DNA of 56,647 nucleotides, from assembly GCA_002794775.1 (NCBI GenBank), contig NBAY01000141.1:1-56647 (forward strand). The letters are read 5' to 3'. Positions 48,556-56,647 of this stretch are shown one piece after another. A model generated the notes under the pieces. That model saw nothing but the letters and a program-made list of their open reading frames with translations, had not been told where the DNA came from and did no database searches. This DNA comes from Porodaedalea pini. Taxonomy: Eukaryota > Basidiomycota > Agaricomycetes > Hymenochaetales > Hymenochaetaceae. The translations under genes and the position numbers were made by a program. Position 1 is the stretch's first letter. Each line of letters starts with the position of its first letter.

Positions 48556-50070
48556 ATGTCGAGCGGTTCAACTTCCCTCGCCCTGTTCACCTATGACGCA
48601 TTCTGCCCCTGCCGACACTCCACACACTTCAACATTGACATCAGCCATTTTCCTATCCGTCTTTCTCATCGAGCACTTTGGCAAATGCAACACAATCATT
48701 GTGTCCGAGAAGGATCTCATTCTGATCAAAACATTTGCACAGAGTGTTCTCCGCCATTCATGCACAAGATGCAGTGTCCTGCAGTTGGCACTCTGCTACA
48801 TCGAAGTGGTGCGGTAGGAAGTGTCAGAGCTCGTGGAGGAGAGGAGAGGCACAGGAGTCAGGCGAATACCTCTTTGGACACATCCAACCTCTGCGGTCTT
48901 CCAACAGAACCGATGTCGAACAGGTCGCATCGTGTGTGTCAACAGTCCTCCCGATGGATGCTTCGCTTCCATTAACTCAACAGATGCAGATTCAAAGGCA
49001 GTCTAATGACAAGTGTCGTAAGATTCTGGCAAACCCGCTCACACCGCTGCCACCTCTTCCCTCGCCGCACTCTCCTCGCTGCACTCATTCTGGTATTTAA
49101 ATTCTTACAGGATCAATGCTATTTGAATTGAGCATGGGAAAAGCTCTCCAGTCTCCTACCATGGGAGGTTGGACACTGCGAACGTGCACTGGGCAATGCA
49201 CTTGGGTGGCATCTCTGGATCGTCAAGAGTGCGGTGCCACCATGGGGAGAGAACTCAGGCATCATGCAACACGCGAAAAGTGAGGGTACGATCGCATTTG
49301 GATCGTCTCTGGTTTCTGCAGTGCACAACGCGAGGCACTTCCTGAGTCCGCCCTTGTCAGATGCAGGCACAAGTCTGAAGTCTGGCCGCACACAGACAAA
49401 GGCAGGGATGGCAAACGGAGTACCTCAGACATGCTGCAACGCTGCCAGGTGATGCAGCCGTGTGGAGCATGCTGCCCCACTATTGATCCCCAGGATCATT
49501 TCCATTCTCATTTGTTGTTCCACCTCTCATGGTCATTGCGGCTCTCAGTGCACAGCAAACATTCCTTTCTTCCATGCTTGTGTCACAGACACCATTGTCA
49601 TCTGACCGATGCCCGTTCTGCTCAAAAAACCGACACTATGCCTGTCATACTCGCCACTCTCACTTGGTGAATCAACGATCGCATTTGGTTTGTTGCCAAC
49701 AATCTGCAGCGTGCGATGCAAAGCACTTCCTGAGTCCACCCTTGCCCGATGCAAACAGTCTGGAATTTGGCCGTACACAGATAAAGGCAAGGTTTGTGAA
49801 CAGAGCTCAGGCATGCTGGTATGCTGCCAGATGGTGCAGCTATGCAAAGTATGCCGCCCTGCTATTGATCCCCCAGGATCATTGCTGTTCTTGTTTGCAG
49901 GTCCACCTCTCATGATCATTAGCACGCAGCGCTCAGTGCACAATGAACATTACTTTTTTCTGCTTTACGTCAAGGACATCATTGTTGACTGACCCGACGC
50001 CTGTCCTACTCAAAGAGCCAACACTGTGCTTTTTGTACTTGCCACTCTTGCTTGGTGAATCAATGCTCAA
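48556..50070 (+). pseudogene. PCL-type cyclin fragment, copy 3 (longest)
   Basis: It repeats the linker and the IEHFGKCNTIIVSEKDLILI and [15 protein letters not shown] stretches, then continues further than the others. After an intron (about 49092-49112) it reads DQCYLN.AWEKLSSL and VGHCERALGNALGWHLW, close to the PCL-cyclin consensus for the end of the cyclin fold. The 3' part contains an imperfect direct duplication of ~400 bp (about 49280-49680 and 49670-50070). Stops and shifts abound. Confidence 0.65.
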
Positions 50071-50149
50071 GATGCTGAGTGCAGCATCATGCAGCTATTA
50101 TTATCTACAATTTCAATAACAGTACCAATAGTGTATGGAGTACCACATG

Positions 50150-50530
50150 GAGTACAGATTCAAACTATTTGTCCAACTCAGGCTTGAGCATTGGGCCAGA
50201 GGCCATTGTGACTTAATACTGACTGTCATTCATGATGTATGCAGCTTGAATGTGACAACATTGAAGGGATGATTCTATTCTTGGAACTTTCTTGCAGGTG
50301 AACTCATTTGATTCAAAGGTTGATCTGTGTCAGAAGGAAAGAGATTGTTGTCATCCTGCATGTGGACAAGGAGAAGGGTCTGTCTCTTGTTGTATCTGTT
50401 GTATCTGTCTCAGTCATTCATTTGTTATACACAGAAGGATATTTTGATCTGAGTAAGTGTTGTGTATCATCAGTGAAGAGTAAGACAGTTGCATCCATCT
50501 TACAATACATCACATCAAAACTTTCATCAT
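50150..50530 (+). pseudogene. Translation initiation factor eIF2 alpha fragment with intron
   Basis: The intact protein delivers initiator tRNA to the ribosome as part of eIF2. After an acceptor at 50244 it reads LECDNIEGMILFLELSCR, a stop, IQRLICVRRKEIVVILHVDK, EKG, an intron (50378-50434), then GYFDLSKCCVSS and KSKTVASILQYI. These match the S1/OB domain around the Ser51 regulatory loop of eIF2alpha, including the DLS(K/R)RRVS motif (here KCCVS). The upstream part (MEYRFKLFVQL) may be exon 1. It lies next to the right terminal repeat of D. Confidence 0.8.
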
Positions 50531-50699
50531 AGGAGATCTCCAAGGGCCAGTCTGGTGCCACACTTGCAAAACTGGAGGCAACAGGTGAGGATGAAGAAAT
50601 TCTCTGTAGAATCACCAAGGCTTCAATTCTAGACACATTCTAATTTTCATGACATAATGATTTGTATTTCAAAAATAAAATAAAAAAGATTCCTGGGCA

Positions 50700-50974
50700 G
50701 GAATAAAAAAGAGACCCAACTGGGCATTTCCAAATATTGGGCACTCCCTGGGCACTCCCAACTGGGCACTCCCAAATAATTGAGTGTTCCCAATTGGGCA
50801 CTCCCAAATTATTGGGTGCTCCCAATTGGGCAGTTCCAATTATTGGGCACTCCCAATTGGGGGCTCCCAGTTGGGGCCTCCCAAATAATTGGGGGCTCCC
50901 AAATAATTGGGGGCTCCCAAATAATTGGGTGCTCCCAGATAATTGGGCACTCCCAGTTGGGGGCTCCCAAACAA
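50700..50974 (-). repeat. Element D right array
   Basis: About twelve GGG(C/G)(A/G)CTCCCAA(A/T)TAATT-type units, inverted relative to 39210-39345 and longer. Confidence 0.85.
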
Positions 50975-52059
50975 TAGGATCATCCACATCGTGCAGTAGT
51001 CAGATAGTCTTTTGCAGGTCAGACAGTTGGATCACACCTGTATACTTCTTGAAAATTCTTTAGTCATATTTGGTGGGACAGATGTGAGTGTAGGCTGCCA
51101 GAATGAGAAGATGAAACATGCACTGAATGGAGGGACATGTGCCAGCTACAGGCAATCAACCAGATATTCTGGCAGCTGTACAGTGATAGGGTTTACCCCA
51201 GTGAGGCACAAATGGATCCAATAGGTTTGCAGACATGAATTGGTTCATGTTGATGCATAATATGTACCAGTGGCACTGAGATGATGGGCCTCATGTTGTA
51301 GGGAAGATGTCATTTGACACACTGTTGATCAGAATGGCAGACTGCACAGTTTCCAGAAGGAGTGGAGCACAGTTTAGTTGGAACTTATGGTTCAAGCACT
51401 GCCATCTTGGTATTGAGTTCCTGCTTGAACCCTATTCAACCCTTGCATAGCCTCTCTGTTTATTATCTAGAGTGATACAAGCATATACTGTTAGAATGAT
51501 GAGCTTGATCATTGCTGCAAGAAGGCTAGTCAGCTGAGTTCTTGATTTGATAAGAGCTGGTTCTTCATTCTATCCTTTTTTCTTATCATTATTTGCTTAA
51601 TTTCTACAGTACAAGTATCTAGTTTACTTGTACATATCCACTATCTGTTTCCTTCAGTTCATCAGGTCAAACATAATTTGTTTTATTGTTTCAATTCTTT
51701 GTCTTGGATGTTATATGGTAAAGTCTATCTATAATTTTGAACAACATATACCATAAGTTTCTCATATATTCCATATATTTTCTGCATTTTGCATATTTTG
51801 ATTGTCACATGAGCCTTTTGTACTATATACCATGATGATCTGAGCTCAACAGTAGGATATAGCTATAAATTACAGTCATAATCATAGATAAAATGATACC
51901 AATCTCTATCCTAGATCACTACCAACCCTAACATAGCTCACAGCAAGGGTCAACTCATGCAGTCAATTTTTCATAGTCTAAATAGTAACAAATACACCAA
52001 GGTTTAGGGTATAAAACTAAAAATTACAGCATTTGTGATGATCCCAGAATTTATAGCAA
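50975..52059. other. AT-rich segment of element C without recognisable gene
   Basis: No ORF, repeat or motif that I can assign. It lies between the right ends of D and C. Confidence 0.5.
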
Positions 52060-52367
52060 AAAATGAAACTGGGTGCACCCAAAAGTCCCCCAGACAGTCA
52101 GTGACAGTGACATATCTGGGCACTCCCAGGGCACTCCCAGGCACTCCCACTGGGTGTGCCCAAAAACTGGGCAGGCCCAGTTGGGAGTGCCCAAATGATC
52201 TGGGTGCACCCAACTTTCCCACAGTAAAAAAAAATTGGGCACACCCAACCCGCACCCACTGGGAGTGCCCAGCAGATTGGGCACGCCCAGGCTCAATACC
52301 TAAATGGTCAATTAGTTGTGTGTACGAATAGACCTACTTGGTCTGCTCAGAGGGGTAGCCTGAAGTG
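52060..52367 (-). repeat. Element C right terminal repeat array
   Basis: Inverted partner of 37223-37470, with more GGGCACTCCCA units (52110-52300). Confidence 0.75.
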
Positions 52368-52727
52368 TCAACTCCTGCTATTTATAATACATTAGTGAAG
52401 TTGGCTCCCTGACTTCCAATTTACCTAATCTTATTGACTTAAATATTGTCTCAGCCCTTCAGAATCTGGTCGTATTCCGACTTCTGTGTAAGTGCATTAC
52501 ATTCACTCATGCACAACCCTATCTTATGTTGTTAGATGGTTTTTCAAGATGGTCTGAAGTGAATTGGACTAACTGGCAAGAATGAAATAATTGCAGTTTG
52601 GACAATGGTGTTCGTGACATTCAAGAAGTAGATTCTCTGATCAAGGGGCTCAAGTACCCGCACATCGTCAAAGATGAGAAGGTGTGACAACCTTTATCTT
52701 CTTCGGTGTACTCACTTGAACCTTGTT
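52368..52727 (+). pseudogene. Family copy 4, exons 4 to 6
   Basis: It starts inside exon 4 (ACTCCTGCTA.TTATAATACATTAGTGAA), then exon 5 (CCCTTCAGAATCTGG) and exon 6 with WTNWQE, a TGA, and IKGLKYPHIVKDEK near 52640-52680. Exons 1-3 are absent. It ends at TA where the palindrome was inserted; exon 7 is missing. Confidence 0.75.
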
Positions 52728-53580
52728 TACAGCCATTTTCATAAGTCCTGTGACATGTGCATGTCACGTGAAGTGAGCCGCATCAGAGCCAAAATGTTGA
52801 AAAATTAGAATGAATGCCTATTTTCTCTGTAAATTCTGCACAGTACCCACTCATTAAGTACTCAAAAAAAAGGCATGGTTCTCAGGAGCAGAAATATGTA
52901 AAATAGGGAGCAATAAATTGACTGTGTAGGTGGGTGGAGATCAAACAAGTGCAGCTGGTCTGTTCTCTCACCCATTTCCACTGAGATTCAAAAATTATGG
53001 CTCCCCTACATCTATCTATAAAATTCTTTCCTGTGACTGTAAATTAAGTATATGACTATACCAACATCTCCTGCAAGTTTGAAGCCAATCCATTCAGTAT
53101 TCATGGTCCAGCAGCAACATTTGTGTTCTACTCTGCAAGACCTGTTGTGAGAAAAGGAGGGTGGAAAGAGCTTGAAGTGGAACACAAATGTTGCTGCTGG
53201 ACCATGAATACTGAATGGATTGGCTTCAAACTTGCAGGAGATGTTGGTATAGTCATATACTTAATTTACAGTCACAGGAAAGAATTTTATAGATAGATGT
53301 AGGGGAGCCATAATTTTTGAATCTCAGTGGAAATGGGTGAGAGAACAGACCAGCTGCACTTGTTTGATCTCCACCCACCTACACAGTCAATTTATTGCTC
53401 CCTATTTTACATATTTCTGCTCCTGAGAACCATGCCTTTTTTTTGAGTACTTAATGAGTGGGTACTGTGCAGAATTTACAGAGAAAATAGGCATTCATTC
53501 TAATTTTTCAACATTTTGGCTCTGATGCGGCTCACTTCACGTGACATGCACGTGTCGCAGGACTTATGAAAATGGCTGTA
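52728..53580. mobile_element. Near-perfect 853-bp palindromic transposon
   Basis: TACAGCCATTTTCATAAGTC and its reverse complement form the ends, with TA on both edges. Arms of ~400 bp are almost identical around a ~55-bp spacer (about 53131-53185). The differences noticed are CpG to TpG (CTGTGACATG vs CTGCGACACG near the ends). It has a subterminal CATTAAGTACTCAAAAAA, like element A. No ORF. Confidence 0.9.
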
Positions 53581-53965
53581 AATGTCTCGTTAGATCAACA
53601 GAATGAAGCTAAACTCGGAAAGTATCATGGCGTATGAATTCTGGGCCAATGCCTTGAACGAAGGCAAAACCAAAGTAGATGACCCCTTTGAATTTGAGAC
53701 GAGTCATTGTGCTTTGTCCTTTTTCTGGAACTCCCATTCGAATGCGAAGGCGAGATTCGCAAGCAAATATGGCAGGCGTAAGGGAGTTGATGGCATGATC
53801 GAGTTGGCGTTCGAACTACGCTCCGGAGCGAAGCACATCTATCGGTAGGATAGTCTTTCTCAGTCTGAGCACGCCATATTTATGTGTCTTAAAAAAGCTT
53901 GAATGAAAGAATGGTTTTACCTGATTTTCCTTGGACGGCCAAAGCCGATGCTATTGCAACAATGA
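53581..53965 (+). pseudogene. Family copy 4, exon 8 and start of exon 9
   Basis: Exon 8 (about 53594-53848) is fully open, with GRRKGVDGMIELAFELRSGA, and keeps CpGs, so this copy is young. Exon 9 begins with DFPWTAKADAIATM and is cut by the Harbinger end, within ~10 bp of where copy 3 is cut. Confidence 0.8.
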
Positions 53966-54404
53966 GGCCCCGTTCAGACATCGCCATTTCTGGCCCGGCC
54001 TCCAAAGACCGAGCGACGCAAGAAAGCCAAGGTCATGGGAAAAAGGTAGTCACACGTAGTCACATTATGTCATAGTTACTCCCTTTGGCAATGTCAAGAC
54101 CCACGCGCGCGGGTGAAGACATTTTCATTATTTTCAGCTGTTAAATAGTTGCAAAGGACACTTTGAGAGCATCTATATGAGAGTATATGGTCACCTGATG
54201 ACCTCTAGATAAGCATTTTTGATTTAAATTTTTGTTAAAATAATGCATATAGGACCCTGAATTCTCTGCCTACCAAGTTCGGTGGATCAAAAACTCAATG
54301 CTTACATACAGGCAATGCTTATGCACTGGTATGCTTATACACAGGTTCAACTGTATACACCTGCCTGCCACCTCGCCACCTGACATTCTGTTCTGAAGCC
54401 TGTC

Positions 54405-55783
54405 ATGGTCACAACAACAACTCTTCGTACAGACCGTATAAAAAAGCACATCACCATTGGTCAACAACACCGCCGGAAGCTTCTGCTTCTCTCAGTGATA
54501 GCATCTGCTGCCACAGCTTCCCAATCACTGGTCCATCCAAAACCAGTTCCAAAGCATACATCCATCTTTTCAGGACAGGGATGGCTGGATGAGCTGCTTT
54601 CTGGTCATCCTTTGCACTTCAAGGAACAGCTTGGGATGGAGAGAACTGTTTTTCATGCTCTTCTTCATTATCTACAAACTCGAAGTCATCTCATGGACTC
54701 AAAGTATATCACAGCCATGGAACAGCTTGCTATCTTTTGCTGTATGGTTACCAGTGGTGCAACAAATCGTGGGCTGCAGGAACGCTTCCAGAGGAGTACA
54801 GATACAATATCCAAGTGAGTTTCATAAAATCACTTTAATTTTTTGGAATTTAACTATTTTTATCTAGATATATACACCGCATTCTAAACCTACTCGTTTC
54901 CCAACCATTTTACACAGACCATGTCAAACCACCTTTGCATGAGACTCCTTCCCAGATTCAAGATAATCCACGGTTCTATCCTTTCTTTCGTAACTGTCTT
55001 GGTGCAGTTGATGGCACACATTTTGCTGCTTACGTTCCAGAAGCAGATGCAGATCGATACCGAAATCGAAAGGGCTTCATCTCACAGAATGTTTGGGCAT
55101 CAAGTTCATTTGATGAGAAGTTCCAGGGTATGCTTAGTGGCTGGGAAGGTAGTGCAGCAGATGGCCAGGTTTTTGAGGATGTGCGGCAGAAACTGTTGCG
55201 GGTACCAAAGGAGTTCTATTATCTTGGGGATGCTGGTTTTCCAATCTGTGATGCTCTGATGGTTCCTTTTTGAGGAAAGCGATATCATCTTCGAGAATGG
55301 GGAATCGCAAACCAAAGGTAAGTCTCTCAATTAAATATATTTAATTATAATTTACATTTTTTACATTCTAGGCCTCAGGACTATGAAGAACTTTTCAATC
55401 TTCGCCATGCCCAGCTTCGCAATGTCATTGAGCGCATCTTTGGCACCTTCAAACGTCGCTTTCGTATTTCTATGGTCGCACCCGAGTTCTCGATTGACAC
55501 ACAGGCACGGCTTGTCCCTGCGCTTGCAGCACTGCATAATTTTATCCGCATTCACAACCCAGAAGATGCTGCACAGTATTTGGGTAATAATCTTGGGCAA
55601 GTTGGAGGGAATGGAATGACTGGAGTAGCCACTGGGCAGTTGGAGCAGGGAGTGGAAGCGGAGGAACTGAATGGCATCATCTCAGCACGTGAAAGAAGGC
55701 GGGTGACAAAGAAACGTGAAGAGATTGCAAAGGAAATGTGGAAGGATTATCAGAGGGAGCTCCATGGGCGTGGAATTAACTAG
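54405..55783 (+). pseudogene. PIF/Harbinger DDE transposase, one in-frame stop
   Basis: join(54405..54814, 54868..55317, 55372..55783) gives 423 codons. The introns are GT-AG and in phase. The N-terminal part has a winged/HTH-like stretch (MEQLAIFCCMVTSGATNRGL, QERFQRSTDTISK). The nuclease domain has CLGAVDGTHFAAYVP (first Asp), YYLGDAGFPICDALMVPF (second Asp) and NVIERIFGTFKRRF (Glu), so the triad is complete. It cuts and pastes the element, normally with the SANT partner. The only disabling change seen is TGA at 55271-55273 in place of Arg (MVPF-R-GKRYHLREWG), a CGA-to-TGA transition. The C-terminal tail is basic. Confidence 0.85.
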
Positions 55784-55869
55784 CTGAACTAACTTGTAAT
55801 TTGTCTGAATCACTTCACAATCGCAACAGTATTTTTTATTAAATTATCAACTGACAAACAAGAAGAAAA

Positions 55870-56601
55870 TTAATCCAAGTTATCCATCTCAATCTCGTTC
55901 TGAATAAAATGTGTGCGATGCTCCTTTTTATTTATAGAAAGAAAGGAGTTTGCAATCTCTGCACTTCTACTTACAATCTTAACTGCCTTTGTAAAATCAT
56001 TATCTGAGAGCTCGTTATCATCCTCAAGCTTTGCAATAGCTTCACGAGCAAGAATGCGGTGTCGCTGAGGAGAGGATTGTAGTGTCGCATTGGCAGCAGC
56101 ATCAGAGCTCTTCATCACATCAACAGCAGACAGCACCGCATCGGAAAGATTTTTTGTTGCAGATGCAGCAGAGACCTTGCCTGTATGACTGCGAGAGCGC
56201 TTACTTGATGTGGGCACTGTTGGAGAAAGCACGCGCTTGCTAGCAGAGCTTGCTGGACGGGGTGTTGATGGAGGTGCAATTAAATCCAGTGCACGCATCG
56301 GGAAAGATTCCTGAAATATAACTATAATCAGCACACTGGAGAACTCACATAAATAAACGTGCAGATCCCAACACGTGTCCCTTGAAATGTCTGATTGAGA
56401 ATTATGCACCTCGTTATCACTTGACAAAGACCCATTTTCATTGTCTGATGTTTCGTGTTCGCTTACTCGATCTTCCTTGGCTTCCGGCACTCCGGGCTTG
56501 AATGCTCCAGAACCATTTGCTGTCGCACCCACACAGAGATCTGCAAGTTCATCGAAAAGAAGGAAGGACTCTGTCTGCCAGCGCTTGAGACTCGGATCAT
56601 A
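55870..56601 (-). CDS. Harbinger-associated SANT/Myb-like protein, 5' partial
   Basis: The minus-strand frame runs from an acceptor at 56602-56603 (TTTGCAG) to the stop before 55870. It starts YDPSLKRWQTESFLLFDELA, the usual end of a Myb/SANT-like (PF12776-type) DNA-binding region. An acidic/Ser stretch follows, then a Ser/Pro/Lys-rich basic segment (SSKRSRSHTGK, possible nuclear signal) and a C-terminal helical part (RHRILAREAIAKLEDDNELS). A 38-nt intron-like GTGAGT..CAG at ~56311-56348 may be spliced or read through. In the family this protein helps bind the transposon ends and import the transposase. The first exons lie beyond the window. Confidence 0.65.
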   Translation of the reverse strand, partial: YDPSLKRWQTESFLLFDELADLCVGATANGSGAFKPGVPEAKEDRVSEHETSDNENGSLSSDNEVHNSQSDISRDTCWDLHVYLCEFSSVLIIVIFQESFPMRALDLIAPPSTPRPASSASKRVLSPTVPTSSKRSRSHTGKVSAASATKNLSDAVLSAVDVMKSSDAAANATLQSSPQRHRILAREAIAKLEDDNELSDNDFTKAVKIVSRSAEIANSFLSINKKEHRTHFIQNEIEMDNLD

Positions 56602-56647
56602 CTGCAAAGAATTACAATCAGAAAAACCAGCTCAAAATAACATAGTA

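Larger units (their letters stand above)
53966..56647 (+). mobile_element. PIF/Harbinger transposon, left end to beyond the window
   Basis: The terminus GGCCCCGTTCAGACATCGCC is typical of PIF/Harbinger ends. It abuts family copy 4. It carries a DDE_Tnp_4-type transposase on + and a SANT/Myb-like gene on -, arranged tail to tail as in autonomous Harbingers. The right end is outside the window. 53986-54404 is leader without a gene. Confidence 0.75.

Noticed and set aside
50640..51063. Repetitive proteins such as GAPNWECP-type repeats
   Set aside because: These are translations of the 17-bp terminal array. The apparent peptide repeat comes from the DNA repeat and exists in several frames.

Overview
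The window looks like a transposon-packed segment of a filamentous basidiomycete (probably Agaricomycete) nuclear genome. The reasons are regular ~50-nt GT-AG introns, Ty3/Gypsy chromoviruses, Tc1/mariner-like and PIF/Harbinger transposons, and fragments of eukaryotic housekeeping genes (XPB/Ssl2, ribosomal eS6, PCL-type cyclin, DENN-type protein, eIF2alpha). No species is claimed. Older copies have lost CpG to TpG/CpA, and many stop codons are CGA-to-TGA or CAG-to-TAG changes, as expected from methylated-cytosine decay.

Host backbone: a dispersed gene family of unknown function appears four times on the + strand. Copy 1 (1211-3195) is intact by my splice model (9 exons, ~526 aa) and has D...E-x-K residues that may mark a PD-(D/E)XK nuclease. 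Copy 2 starts at 3693 and its last exon ends near 25464, because about 20 kb of mobile DNA is nested in it. Copies 3 (36080-37222) and 4 (52368-53965) are broken.

Nesting in copy 2: a 5'-truncated LINE (4936-6336), an LTR-like repeat (6490-7582), TIR element A (7915-24226) and a solo LTR (24244-25218). Element A has two 2.2-kb inverted arms, each with a decayed DDE transposase, around two divergent unknown cargo genes. Its left arm holds Gypsy-1 (8453-15185, TSD CTCCT), which itself holds a solo LTR. Its right arm holds a 0.9-kb insertion.

Element B (25465-35807) shares element A's terminal sequence. It is a ~1.1-kb fold-back element split by Gypsy-2 (26102-35357, TSD TTTAC). Gypsy-2 contains two 1453-bp LTR-like insertions, one before the protease and one before the chromodomain.

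Element C (37223-52367) and, nested in it, element D (~39207-50974) have terminal regions built from TTGGGAGTGCCCAA-type units. D carries pieces, several with introns, of at least five unrelated host genes, partly as a ~2.5-kb palindrome. This multi-gene-capturing transposon is the most unusual object in the window.

The right edge has copy 4, interrupted by an 853-bp almost perfect palindrome (52728-53580). It is then broken by a PIF/Harbinger element (53966 to beyond the end) with a nearly intact transposase (one CGA-to-TGA stop) and a convergent SANT/Myb-like partner gene.
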